Assembly: GCA_046518185.1 (NCBI GenBank)
Contig: JBKGRZ010000006.1
Span: 1-64,000, forward strand
Source of the DNA: Scandinavium vulneris_A
GTDB taxonomy: Bacteria; Pseudomonadota; Gammaproteobacteria; Enterobacterales; Enterobacteriaceae
Length of the DNA stretch: 64,000 bases
Reading direction: 5' to 3'
Shown piece by piece: positions 35,313 through 43,537 of the stretch (its first letter is position 1; each line of letters begins with the position of its first letter). Below the pieces are notes generated by a model. That model worked only from the letters and a program-made list of their open reading frames with translations, was not told the DNA's origin and ran no database searches. Made by a program: the position numbers and the translations under genes.

Positions 35313-35341
35313 AACAAAAAACCGGAGCCTTAGGCTCCGGT
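35313..35341 (-). terminator. rho-independent terminator of the dpp operon, also facing bcsG
   Basis: ACCGGAGCC (35321-35329) pairs with GGCTCCGGT (35333-35341) around a TTA loop. On the minus strand the stem is followed by a run of Ts (the A-run at 35315-35320 on the plus strand), giving a canonical terminator about 80 bp past the dppF stop. It may also stop bcsEFG transcripts less efficiently. Confidence 0.85.
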
Positions 35342-35364
35342 CAGATTGCTGTCAACGTGCTCAC

Positions 35365-35420
35365 GCGCCCGGCGGCGCTACTCTTGCCGGGCCTACGGTC
35401 TCTGTAGGCCCGATAAGCGT
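35365..35420. repeat. REP/BIME element after dppF
   Basis: GCGCCCGGCGGCGCT and then GCCGGGCCTAC (to about 35395) form a typical enterobacterial REP hairpin. The second, inverted REP arm GTAGGCCCGATAAGCG lies at 35404-35419. Similar units recur at 39414, 42139 and 56751. Confidence 0.8.
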
Positions 35421-36433
35421 CAGACCAGCGGCTTCTCACCGTTCTCGTCCTGATCCACCGCGAAGCAAGCCACCAGTTGACCGTCGTAGTCTTTTAACTG
35501 CGGCTGGAGCTGGGTGCAGGGGCCAAAGCGACGACGGCAGCGGGCGTTGAACGCGCAGCCCGGCGGCGGATTCAGCGGGCTAGGCAGCTCGCCGGTCAGC
35601 TTGATACGCTCGCGGCGATCGTCCGGATTCAGACGTGGTGTCGCGGACAGCAGCGCCTGGGTGTACGGATGACGCGGATTGCTGAATATCTGCTCCTTGG
35701 TGCCCTTTTCCACACAGCGGCCGAGGTACATCACCATCACTTCATCGGCAATGTGCTCCACCACCGACAGGTCGTGAGAGATGAACACGTACGACAGGCC
35801 CATGTCCTGCTGCAAATCCATCATCAGGTTCAGCACCTGCGCACGGACGGAAACGTCGAGCGCCGACACCGGCTCATCGGCAATCACCACGTCCGGGTCG
35901 AGCATCAGCCCACGCGCGATGGCGATACGCTGGCGCTGACCGCCGGAGAACATGTGCGGATAGCGGTCATAATGCTCGGTTTTCAGGCCCACTTTGGCCA
36001 TCATTTCCAGCACTTTTTCCTTGCGCTCCGCCTTGCTCAGGCTGGTGTTAATTTGCAGCGGCTCTTCAAGGATCTGGCTGACTTTCTTGCGTGGATTCAG
36101 CGAGCCATACGGATTCTGGAACACAATCTGGATTTTCTGACGGCGCAGCTTTTCCGCGGTGGCGTCGGGTTGAAGCAGATCCTGGCCCTGATAGTAAAGT
36201 TCGCCGCCGGTCGGGATTTCGATCATCGTCAGCAGACGACCGAGGGTGGATTTTCCACAGCCGGATTCGCCCACGACCGCCAGCGTTTTACCGCGTTCGA
36301 GGGTGAACGACACGCCGTCGAGGGCTTTCACCAGGCGCTCCGGGGCAAAAATGCCCTTCTTCACCGGGTAGTGTTTTTTCAGGTCGATAGCCTGCAACAG
36401 CGGCTGTTGCGAGGTGGCCTCATGCGTACTCAT
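35420..36433 (-). CDS. dppF: dipeptide ABC transporter ATP-binding subunit DppF
   Basis: This is one of the two ATPases of the dipeptide and heme/5-aminolevulinate importer. The 337-aa protein has Walker A GESGCGKST, the signature FSGGQRQRIAIARG, Walker B VVIADEPVSALD and the oligopeptide-type C-terminal block GCAFNARCRRRFGPC, with conserved cysteines that in related transporters can hold an iron-sulphur cluster. Its start overlaps the dppD stop by 4 nt. It is the last gene of the dppABCDF operon and is followed by a REP element and a terminator. Confidence 0.97.
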   Translation of the reverse strand: MSTHEATSQQPLLQAIDLKKHYPVKKGIFAPERLVKALDGVSFTLERGKTLAVVGESGCGKSTLGRLLTMIEIPTGGELYYQGQDLLQPDATAEKLRRQKIQIVFQNPYGSLNPRKKVSQILEEPLQINTSLSKAERKEKVLEMMAKVGLKTEHYDRYPHMFSGGQRQRIAIARGLMLDPDVVIADEPVSALDVSVRAQVLNLMMDLQQDMGLSYVFISHDLSVVEHIADEVMVMYLGRCVEKGTKEQIFSNPRHPYTQALLSATPRLNPDDRRERIKLTGELPSPLNPPPGCAFNARCRRRFGPCTQLQPQLKDYDGQLVACFAVDQDENGEKPLV

Positions 36434-37413
36434 CGTGTTGGCCTCCCGGCATCATCAAGGGGGTAATGGCATTTGGACTGACGACCGCCGTCAACGGCGT
36501 TCAGTTCCGGTTCTTCACTGCGGCATCGGTCGGTGGCATACGGGCAGCGCGGGTTGAGCAGACAGCCCAGCGGGCGGTCGTATTTGCCCGGCACCACGCC
36601 CGGCAGCGAGGCCAGACGCGCTTTATCCTGGGCAAACTCCGGCAGCGCACGCAGCAGCGCCTGGGTATACGGATGCCGCGGCGCGCGGAAGATATCCTGC
36701 GCGGCCCCGGTTTCCACCACCTGGCCTGCATACATCACGATGATTTTGTGTGCCGCTTCCGCCACCAGCGCCAGGTCGTGGGTGATCAGCACCAGCGCCA
36801 TGTTCTCTTTCTGCTGCAGTTCCAGCAGCAGCTCGATGATCTGCGCCTGAATGGTCACATCCAGCGCGGTGGTCGGTTCATCAGCAATCAGCAGCTTCGG
36901 ACGACAGGCAATCGCCATCGCAATCATCACGCGCTGGCTCATCCCGCCAGAGAGCTGGTGCGGATACACGTCCAGACGCGAAGCCGCATCGGGAATGCCC
37001 ACCAGGTTCAGCAGGTCAATGGCGCGCTGACGACGCGTTTTCTTGTTGCCGCCCTGATGCACCTTAATCGCTTCCATAATCTGGAAACCTACGGTGTAGC
37101 ACGGGTTAAGGCTGGTCATTGGATCCTGGAAAATCATTGCCACTTCCGCGCCCACCAGCTGGCGGCGTTCTTTCTCGGAAATGCGCTTCAGGTCGCGACC
37201 GTTAAACTCCAGTTTGTCCGCCATCACGCGGCCCGGGTAATCAATCAGCCCCATAATCGCCAGCGAGCTGACGGATTTGCCGGAACCAGATTCCCCGACG
37301 ATGCCGACCACTTCGCCCTGCTTTACGCTATAGCTGATGCGGTCCACGGCGCGAAACGGGGTGCCTTCGTCACCGAAGTGCACCGATAATTTATCTACAT
37401 TTAATAACGCCAT
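36430..37413 (-). CDS. dppD: dipeptide ABC transporter ATP-binding subunit DppD
   Basis: The second ATPase has 327 aa, the E. coli length. It shows Walker A GESGSGKS, the signature LSGGMSQRVMIAMA, Walker B LLIADEPTTALD and a switch His in LVLITHDLAL. The C-terminal CLLNPRCPYATDRC has the cysteines common to the Opp/Dpp ATPases. It pairs with DppF under the DppBC permease. The coding order dppC-10 nt-dppD-overlap-dppF shows tight operon coupling. Confidence 0.97.
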   Translation of the reverse strand: MALLNVDKLSVHFGDEGTPFRAVDRISYSVKQGEVVGIVGESGSGKSVSSLAIMGLIDYPGRVMADKLEFNGRDLKRISEKERRQLVGAEVAMIFQDPMTSLNPCYTVGFQIMEAIKVHQGGNKKTRRQRAIDLLNLVGIPDAASRLDVYPHQLSGGMSQRVMIAMAIACRPKLLIADEPTTALDVTIQAQIIELLLELQQKENMALVLITHDLALVAEAAHKIIVMYAGQVVETGAAQDIFRAPRHPYTQALLRALPEFAQDKARLASLPGVVPGKYDRPLGCLLNPRCPYATDRCRSEEPELNAVDGGRQSKCHYPLDDAGRPTR

Positions 37414-37423
37414 CTCGTGCCTC

Positions 37424-38323
37424 TTACTGCTTCAGTTTGGGATCCAGCGCGTCACGCAGACCATCGCCCATCAGGTTAAATGCCAGCACCGTAAGCAGGA
37501 TCGCCAGACCCGGGAAGGTCACGACCCACCAGGCGCTTTGCGCGAACTGCAACACATCGGAGAGCATGGTGCCCCACTCCGGTGTTGGCGGCTGCGCACC
37601 CATGCCAAGGAAGCCAAGAGCGGCCATATCGAGAATGGCGTTCGAGAAACCGAGCGACGCCTGAACAATCAGCGGCGCAAGGCAGTTTGGGAAAATATTG
37701 ACGAACATCTGGCGCATCGCACCCGCGCCCGCCACGCGAGATGCGGTCACGTAGTCGCGGTTAACCTCGACCAGCACCGCCGCACGGGTTAAACGCACGT
37801 AGTGCGGCAGGGCCACGAAGGTCAGCGCCAGGGCGGCGTTACCTATCGACGGCCCGAATATCGCCACCAGCACCAGCGCCAACAGCAGGCTCGGCAGGGC
37901 CAGCATGATGTCGACCACGCGCATGATGATGTTATCGACGATGCCGCCGAAGTAGCCCGCCACCAGACCGAGGATAATCCCCAGCACCAGCGACAGCACC
38001 ACCACCAGACAGCCGACCAGCAGCGACAGACGCGCGCCGTACATCAGACGCGACAGCACATCGCGGCCCACATCGTCGGTGCCGAGCAGGTGCGACAGCG
38101 TGCCGCCTTCCTGCCAGAACGGCGGGGCCAGCAGCGAATCACGGAACTGCTCCGCCGGGTTATACGGGGCGAGGACGTTAGCGAAAATGGCGACGATCAT
38201 CACCACCACCACATATGCCAGACCGACCACCGCGCCTTTATTACGTTTAAAGTAGTGCCAGAACTCCTGCAACGGGGTCATGGGCACCGGTGCAGCAACT
38301 TTAGTTTCAGTGACTTGTGACAT
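37424..38323 (-). CDS. dppC: dipeptide ABC transporter permease DppC
   Basis: The 299-aa inner-membrane permease (E. coli 300) has six transmembrane segments. The first follows the cytosolic MTPLQEFWHYFKRNKGAVVG. The binding-protein-dependent transport EAA loop is seen in VTASRVAGAGAMRQMFVNIFPNCLAPL. It forms the translocation path with DppB and overlaps nothing (9-nt gap to dppB, 10 nt to dppD). Confidence 0.97.
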   Translation of the reverse strand: MSQVTETKVAAPVPMTPLQEFWHYFKRNKGAVVGLAYVVVVMIVAIFANVLAPYNPAEQFRDSLLAPPFWQEGGTLSHLLGTDDVGRDVLSRLMYGARLSLLVGCLVVVLSLVLGIILGLVAGYFGGIVDNIIMRVVDIMLALPSLLLALVLVAIFGPSIGNAALALTFVALPHYVRLTRAAVLVEVNRDYVTASRVAGAGAMRQMFVNIFPNCLAPLIVQASLGFSNAILDMAALGFLGMGAQPPTPEWGTMLSDVLQFAQSAWWVVTFPGLAILLTVLAFNLMGDGLRDALDPKLKQ

Positions 38324-38332
38324 GATGGCCCC

Positions 38333-39352
38333 TTACTTCCTATGACGAATACGCGGGTTCACCACGCCGTACAGCAGGTCGACCAGCAGGTTAACGAGGA
38401 TAATCATCGTCGCCACCAGCAGGACCCCGCCCTGCACCACCGGATAATCACGGCGTTGCAGAGCATCAATCAACCAGCGCCCAAGGCCCGGCCAGGAGAA
38501 GATGGTTTCGGTCAGGATCGCCCCGGCCAGCAGCGTGCCGACCTGCAAACCGATAACCGTCACCACCGGCAGCATGGCGTTACGCAGCGCATGGACGATG
38601 ATGACGCGCATCCGGGTCAGGCCCTTCGCACGCGCGGTACGAATATAGTCTTCGCCGAGCACTTCCAGCATCGCCGAACGGGTCATACGCACAATCACCG
38701 CCAGCGGGATAGTGCCGAGCACCACCGCAGGCAGCACCATATGCGCGATGGCGTCGATAAAGTCGCCCGGTTCGCCCCAGATGGCGGTATCAATCAGCAT
38801 GAAGCCGGTCAATGGCAGGGTATCGTCGAGGAACACCGAATCGCTGATACGCCCGGAGACCGGGGCCAGGTTCCACTGCACCGACACCAGCATGATAAGC
38901 ATCATGCCCCACCAGAAAATCGGCATTGAATAACCGGTCAGGGCGAGGCCCACGGCGGTGTGGTCGAAGATGGAGCCGCGTTTTACCGCAGCGAGGACAC
39001 CGACCGGGATCCCGACGGCAACCGCGAAAATCATGGCGCAAACGCCAAGTTCCAGCGTGGCTTTAAAGCGCGGAACGAACTCGTCCCACACCGGCAGACG
39101 GCTTTTCAGTGAAATGCCTAAATCGCCGTGAAGCACACCCCAGATGTAATGGAGATACTGTTGCCACATTGGTTTATCAAGGCCCAATGCAGCCAGAAGC
39201 TGTGCGTGACGCTCAGGGGATATACCGCGCTCACCGGCCATAATCATCACCGGGTCACCCGGGATCATATGGACAAAGGCAAAGGTCAGCAGGGTAATAC
39301 CGATAAAGGTCGGGATGACTAATCCCAGACGTCGGAGGATGAACTGCAACAT
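38333..39352 (-). CDS. dppB: dipeptide ABC transporter permease DppB
   Basis: This 339-aa permease equals E. coli DppB. It starts MLQFILRRLGLVIPTFIGIT, with the first helix that is typical of Dpp/OppB. The EAA loop is in DYIRTARAKGLTRMRVIIVHALRNAMLPV. A periplasmic loop after TM1 carries the GDPVMIMAGERG region found in the family. It lies 163 bp downstream of dppA with a REP element in the gap, which in E. coli is thought to let dppA be made in excess. Confidence 0.97.
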   Translation of the reverse strand: MLQFILRRLGLVIPTFIGITLLTFAFVHMIPGDPVMIMAGERGISPERHAQLLAALGLDKPMWQQYLHYIWGVLHGDLGISLKSRLPVWDEFVPRFKATLELGVCAMIFAVAVGIPVGVLAAVKRGSIFDHTAVGLALTGYSMPIFWWGMMLIMLVSVQWNLAPVSGRISDSVFLDDTLPLTGFMLIDTAIWGEPGDFIDAIAHMVLPAVVLGTIPLAVIVRMTRSAMLEVLGEDYIRTARAKGLTRMRVIIVHALRNAMLPVVTVIGLQVGTLLAGAILTETIFSWPGLGRWLIDALQRRDYPVVQGGVLLVATMIILVNLLVDLLYGVVNPRIRHRK

Positions 39353-39413
39353 AACCCGGACTCTCTCTCATGACACACTGCCTGGCGACAGCGCATCTGT
39401 ATTGCTCACAACT

Positions 39414-39481
39414 GCCGGGTGGCGCTGCGCTTACCCGGCCTACAGTTTCGTAGGCCCGCGCAAGCATAGCGTCGCCGGGCA
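39414..39481. repeat. REP/BIME element between dppA and dppB
   Basis: GCCGGGTGGCGCTGCGCTTA and then CCCGGCCTAC (39414-39442) is followed by an inverted copy, GTAGGCCCGCG...GTCGCCGGGC (39450-39480). Two REPs head to head in an operon gap after a periplasmic binding-protein gene may protect the upstream dppA mRNA from 3' decay. Confidence 0.85.
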
Positions 39482-39515
39482 TAGAGGGGCACTCGCGTAC
39501 CCCTTACATTTTTAA

Positions 39516-41123
39516 TTATTCGATGGAGACGTTTTCGAAGTGGTGCTTACCTAATGGATCGACCACATAGCCTTTGACTTCTTTACGCACCGGCTCGTAT
39601 ACGGTGGAGTGAGCGATGATCAGCGCCGGAGCCTGGTCATGCATCACTACCTGAGCCTGTTTGTAGAGTTCAATACGCTTGTTGTGATCTTCCGCCGCAC
39701 GCGCCGGTTGGATCAGGTCTTCAAACGGCTTGTAGCACCAGCGAGAGTAGTTAGAACCGTCTTTCGCCGCAGCACAGCTGAACAGGGTCGCGAAGAAGTT
39801 ATCCGGATCCCCATTGTCGCCGGTCCAGCCCATCATTACCGACTGATGCTCACCCGCTTTGGCGCGCTTCAGGTACTCGCCCCACTCGTAGGTCACGATG
39901 TTGGCTTTCACGCCCACTTTCGCCCAGTCAGCCTGAATCATCTCAGCCATACGGCGAGCGTTCGGGTTGTATGGACGCTGAACCGGCATCGCCCACAGGT
40001 CGATGGTGAAGCCATCAGCATGGCCTGCTTCTTTCAGCAGTGCTTTGGCTTTTTCCGGATCGTAGGTGTAGTCCTTAACATCGTCGTTATAGCCCCACAT
40101 GGTCGGTGGGATCAGGTTCTTGGCAGCAACGCCTGCACCCTGATAAACGGCTTTGATGATCGCTTCTTTGTTCACCGCGTAGGTCAGCGCCTGACGAACT
40201 TTGACTTCATCCAGCGGTTTCTTCTCGGTGTTGAACGACAGGTAGCCAACGTTCAGACCCGCCTGCGACAGCAGGTTGATGTTTTTGTCCTGCTTCATGC
40301 GAGCGATGTCAGCCGGGTTCGGGTACGGCATCACCTGGCATTCATTTTTCTGCAGTTTGGCGTAACGGACGGACGCATCAGGGGTGATAGAGAACACCAG
40401 ACGGTCGATCTGTGGCTTGGTGCCCCAGTAGCCCGGGAAGGCTTTGTACAGAATACGGGAGTCTTTCTGGTACTGCTGCAGCTGGAACGGACCGGTACCG
40501 ATTGGGTTCAGGTCAACTTTCTCCGGCGAACCGGCTTTCAGCATGTTGTCAGCATATTCTTTTGACAGGATAGACGCGAAGTCCATCGCCAGGTCCGCGA
40601 GGAACGGCGCTTCCGGGCGAGTCAGCACGAACTGAACGGTTTTATCGTCCACTTTCTTCACTTCGCTTATCAGGTCCGGCAGGCCCATGCCTTCAAAGTA
40701 TTCGTAGCTGCCGCCAGAGACTTTGTGGTACGGGTTTTTGTCATTCTTCTGACGGTCAAAGGAGAACACGACGTCGTCGGCATTTAAGTCACGCGTCGGT
40801 TTGAAATCTTTGTTGTCCTGCCACTTCACGCCCTGACGCAGGTGGAAGGTATAGGTTTTGCCATCTTCACTGACTTCCCACTTCTCTGCCAGACCCGGAA
40901 TAATTTCCGTGGTGCCGGTTTTGAATTCAACCAGACGGTTATAAATAGGAACGGAGCTGGCGTCGTAGGTTGTACCAGAGGTGAACAGCTGTGGGTTAAA
41001 GCCTTCCGGCGAGCCTTCAGAACAGTAAACCAGGGTTTTGGCCTGTACGCTTGCTGCTACAGTCAACGCCACCAGGCTAAGACCAAGCTTCAGCATCCCT
41101 GACTTTTTCAAGGAAATACTCAT
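39516..41123 (-). CDS. dppA: dipeptide-binding periplasmic protein DppA
   Basis: The 535-aa solute-binding protein equals the E. coli length. A signal peptide runs to about residue 28 (SLVALTVAASVQA). The family SBP_bac_5 body includes SGTTYDASSVPIYNRLVEF, TYTFHLRQGVKWQDN and DPDNFFATLFSCAA. It binds di- and tripeptides and also heme and 5-aminolevulinate, and serves Tap-mediated chemotaxis in E. coli. The leader holds a CA-rich stretch like the target of the GcvB small RNA. The ATG has GGAG eight bases upstream. Confidence 0.97.
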   Translation of the reverse strand: MSISLKKSGMLKLGLSLVALTVAASVQAKTLVYCSEGSPEGFNPQLFTSGTTYDASSVPIYNRLVEFKTGTTEIIPGLAEKWEVSEDGKTYTFHLRQGVKWQDNKDFKPTRDLNADDVVFSFDRQKNDKNPYHKVSGGSYEYFEGMGLPDLISEVKKVDDKTVQFVLTRPEAPFLADLAMDFASILSKEYADNMLKAGSPEKVDLNPIGTGPFQLQQYQKDSRILYKAFPGYWGTKPQIDRLVFSITPDASVRYAKLQKNECQVMPYPNPADIARMKQDKNINLLSQAGLNVGYLSFNTEKKPLDEVKVRQALTYAVNKEAIIKAVYQGAGVAAKNLIPPTMWGYNDDVKDYTYDPEKAKALLKEAGHADGFTIDLWAMPVQRPYNPNARRMAEMIQADWAKVGVKANIVTYEWGEYLKRAKAGEHQSVMMGWTGDNGDPDNFFATLFSCAAAKDGSNYSRWCYKPFEDLIQPARAAEDHNKRIELYKQAQVVMHDQAPALIIAHSTVYEPVRKEVKGYVVDPLGKHHFENVSIE

Positions 41124-41130
41124 TATTCTG

Positions 41131-41160
41131 CTCCAAATGTGATGTTTGTTTGTTGTGTTT
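41131..41160 (-). promoter_or_regulatory. GcvB small-RNA target in the dppA leader
   Basis: On the minus strand the bases just before the ribosome-binding site read AACACAACAAACAAACATCA. GcvB represses dppA in E. coli and Salmonella through a GU-rich seed (GUGUUGUUGUUUGU type) that pairs with just such a CA-rich segment next to the Shine-Dalgarno. The site overlaps the ribosome-binding region (GGAG at 41134-41131). The gcvB gene itself is not in the window. Confidence 0.75.
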
Positions 41161-41739
41161 TTCCGCCAGGCCTTTATATGTTTTTTACCCGGTCTGGTCG
41201 GTGGTGCCCGAAGGCGTTAAAAGGGTTGGAGATTCCTTTCAGAAGAGCGACTGAGTAGCAGCGCAGATCCTCCCTGAAATGCCCCTCATGCCCTACAATC
41301 TGTCAACAGAATGTGCAAACGTCAATACAGGTAACCGGGATTTACATCAACGGTGAGAATGGCCTGACAAAGATTAAAAAAAGTTCAGACAGGTATTTTC
41401 AGCAGGGAAATTTATGCTACGCGCTTAACAGCAGCACAATCATCTTCACACTTTGCAATAACCAGTGATTAACAATTGTGCTAATTGCTGAAAATTTCTG
41501 GCGAAATGGCGATAATCTGAGCGATTAATAGCGTGAACGTTAAAACGCACAGGCGAAAATGCTGAGGTTATCTATAAGTAACGCAATAAAAAGGCTAACC
41601 AAATATAAAAAAATACAATGGAATATGTCACAAAACGGTTATCTGACGATGCGAAGAGAGGATGGTGAGGATTTTTGACGGTTATGGTAAGTGTGTATAG
41701 CAGGCAGGTTCATTCAAACACAGCAGAGGAAGAGAGAGC
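41161..41739. other. gene-free divergent region between dppA and the SnoaL-like gene
   Basis: These 579 bp have no open frame that looks coding. The part near dppA (41161-41290) is the dppA leader and promoter zone. The rest is AT-rich, with A-tracts (for example AAATATAAAAAAATACAATG at about 41600-41620) and scattered TTAACA/TGTTAA-like stretches. The plus-strand gene at 41740 must have its promoter here. I found no repeat of the tRNA-Pro end, so no island attachment site is claimed. Confidence 0.5.
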
Positions 41740-42132
41740 ATGAGTTCACACCCCCTACGGCAGGTTATCGAGGCATGCGATAAGGCGATATCGGCGAAAG
41801 ATTACGACGCGCTAATGGCGTATTACGCAGAAGATGCCGCCCTGGTGGTGAAACCCGGTATGACGGTGCAGGGCAAAGAGGCCATCCGCAAAGCCTTTAT
41901 CGCCATCGCCGATTATTTTCAGGGCCAGCTGGTTGTTGAGCAGGGTGACATGCAGGTCATCGAGGGGGCGGGTAATGCGCTGGTCATTATGGAAACCCGG
42001 CTGCGTTTTCCAGGCGGCGACGGAACCCCTGTCGAAATCACCCGCCGGGCGACTTATGTTTTTCGTCAGGAAGATAACGGGCGTTGGTTATGCACGATTG
42101 ATAATTCGTATGGGACCGAACTGTTGGGCTAA
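41740..42132 (+). CDS. SnoaL-like / NTF2-fold protein (YybH or SgcJ/EcaC-like)
   Basis: This 130-aa cytosolic protein has the cone-shaped NTF2-like pattern: an N-terminal helix (LRQVIEACDKAISAKDYDALMAYYAEDAALVVKPGM), G-K-E-A-I-R-K-A, and a beta-sheet end (TYVFRQEDNGRWLCTIDNSYG). This fold is found in small enzymes and ligand-binding proteins such as polyketide cyclases and ketosteroid isomerase. Family members of this type are often annotated as SgcJ/EcaC oxidoreductases or DUF4440, without known substrate. The ATG has GAGGAAGAGAG upstream. It is a single gene, followed by a REP element. It lies at the dppA edge of the variable island. Base composition is normal for the host, so it may be old. 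Confidence 0.8.
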   Translation: MSSHPLRQVIEACDKAISAKDYDALMAYYAEDAALVVKPGMTVQGKEAIRKAFIAIADYFQGQLVVEQGDMQVIEGAGNALVIMETRLRFPGGDGTPVEITRRATYVFRQEDNGRWLCTIDNSYGTELLG

Positions 42133-42138
42133 TTCATT

Positions 42139-42185
42139 GCCGGGCGGTGCTGCCGTAGACCCGGTCAGCGCAGCGCCACCGGGCG
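42139..42185. repeat. REP-like element after the SnoaL-like gene
   Basis: GCCGGGCGGTGCTGCC (42139-42154) and then ACCCGGTCAGCGCAGCGCCA and CCGGGCG (to 42185) form the usual REP stem with its head-to-head partner. It belongs to the same family as the units near dppF and dppB. Confidence 0.7.
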
Positions 42186-42417
42186 ATTAAGGCGATTTAC
42201 ACTGCAACGTTTCATATCACCTTTTCATTTCCTGAAGCGCCCTCGCATTTATTAATTTCTTCCTTTTCCTCCTGCACTGTTTTTTTATTCAGTGGAGTAG
42301 TATGTGTGGGCACTGAGAAATACGAGGGGTCTGTAGAGACTGATTATATGAGCGCGGCATGAAAGTGCAGGAACACTTCCATACCGCTGACCACAAGCAA
42401 CTAAGAAGGAGTTGATT

Positions 42418-42843
42418 ATGGCTGCCAAAAATTTTAAGCCAGAAGTCGCTATTGCCAAAACAGTTTCAAACGCTTTGCCTGTTATTTCAGAAAACCGCGA
42501 CGCAGCACGCAAAAATGACGGTATTTCTAAGCCCTTACGCCGCATGTCAGTCAGTTATGTCAGCGTTCGGCATTATGACCGCCGGACCAATATAACCAAG
42601 CGCTATACCCGCAGCGCCAGTCTGCGTCTGAATGGCCGCTGGATGGAAGAAGCCGGGTTTACGACCGGCACCAACCTGGATATCCGCGTGATGCCCGGTT
42701 GCCTGGTGATCACCACCCGCCCGCAGGAAACACCGCTGATGAAGGTGTTGAATAACGTAACGCATCTGCCGGAAAAAGATCGGCAGCAGGTCATGACGTT
42801 TTTGCATGGCGTGATGGCGAAGGTGGCGCTTGAGAAGCGGTAG
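42418..42843 (+). CDS. symE: SymE-family type I toxin, long form
   Basis: The 141-aa protein carries the SymE toxin domain (AbrB-like fold) at about residues 60-110: SASLRLNGRWMEEAGFTTGT, then LDIRVMPGCLVITTRP. E. coli SymE (113 aa) is an SOS-induced toxin once described as an mRNA endonuclease and later shown to condense the nucleoid; it is held down by antisense RNA SymR. Compared with it, this protein has about 30 extra N-terminal residues (KNFKPEVAIAKTVSNALPV) and a C-terminal extension with LPEKDRQQVMTFLHGVMAKV. The ATG at 42418 has AAGGAG seven bases before. No convincing LexA box was seen upstream. SymE genes often sit in cdi and rhs islands, as here. A hairpin follows the stop. Confidence 0.85.
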   Translation: MAAKNFKPEVAIAKTVSNALPVISENRDAARKNDGISKPLRRMSVSYVSVRHYDRRTNITKRYTRSASLRLNGRWMEEAGFTTGTNLDIRVMPGCLVITTRPQETPLMKVLNNVTHLPEKDRQQVMTFLHGVMAKVALEKR

Positions 42844-42854
42844 AGGGTGATGGG

Positions 42855-42882
42855 GATCCCGCCTTAGTTGAGAGGCGGGATC
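42855..42882 (+). terminator. hairpin after symE
   Basis: GATCCCGCCT (42855-42864) pairs perfectly with AGGCGGGATC (42873-42882) around an eight-base loop, 11 bp after the symE stop. There is no T-run after it, so termination strength is unclear. Confidence 0.55.
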
Positions 42883-42938
42883 TAATCAGTTCATTAAATT
42901 CCTAAGCTATATTTTACGCCACCAACCTGCCCCTTTAA

Positions 42939-43486
42939 TCAGGCCACTACTTCATCACCAAGTCCCGGCATGATTCCGACAACGGCCGCCAGATAGCCTA
43001 ATGCGCTGTCGCTTCCTGGAAGCTCTTGATATCACCGTAGACAGGAATAAAATCGCTGCCAGCTTCTGCAAATCCAGCCAGCAACTCATCCCGGTGCGCA
43101 TCCATTTTGGCACCGCAGGCTTCGGCGCTCAGTCCGGTGCAGTTCTCCGCCTTGAACTCTTCCGTTGCATTCGTCAGAGCATCCTGCGCTTTCTGGTACT
43201 TCTCTTCCTGAGAGATCCCGGAGGCTTTGTTCTCAATAATGTCGCTCAGCGCATTATTCTCAACCACAACGAGCAACCATATTGCAGGGGAATTTTTTTA
43301 TTTGCGGAAGTATCTGGATACTGGCAATCAGGGCCACCTGTGCCTGTTAAGGCTGGATTTGACGTTATTCCCGGCCATCTGCTACTGTTCCGACATCGAC
43401 GACTGGCTGCCGTAAGAGAGCGTCACCCCGATGGCGTTATTGTTACTCCGGTCATTACCCTTGGCTGAATCCAACTCCGCCGCGAC
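42939..43486 (-). pseudogene. orphan CdiA C-terminal remnant, frameshifted, toxin lost
   Basis: Three pieces of a CdiA-type protein can be read on the minus strand. First (43486-43382), a hemagglutinin-repeat piece: AAELDSAKGNDRSNNNAIGV, then TLSYGSQSSMSEQ, ending in a stop. Second (43264-42998), the VENN motif and a pre-toxin stretch: VENNALSDIIENKASG, then EFKAENCTGLSAEACGAKMD and SDFIPVYGDIKSFQEA. Third, in another frame (about 43005 to 42939), ALGYLAAVVGIMPGLGDEVV and a stop. The frame change near 43000 and the premature stops make it non-functional. No toxin domain follows; it seems to have been deleted. The sequence around the VENN differs from that of the intact CdiA here, so it is a displaced CT module from another CdiA, not a duplication. 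Confidence 0.8.
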
Positions 43487-43537
43487 TGATAGGTAAAAAG
43501 ATCTCGGTTCGCTGACCGGGATTTATTTGAGATTATC

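Noticed and set aside
41161..41739. Possible integration site of the island, as a copy of the tRNA-Pro 3' end
   Set aside because: I looked for repeats of TGGTCGGCGAGAGAGG near dppA. Only short chance matches such as TGGTCGG at about 41199 are present. No integrase gene is seen, so no attachment site is claimed.
42240..42417. LexA box upstream of symE
   Set aside because: E. coli symE is SOS-controlled, but no CTGT-N8-ACAG of good quality was seen here. CTGTAGAGACTGATTATATG does not fit the spacing.
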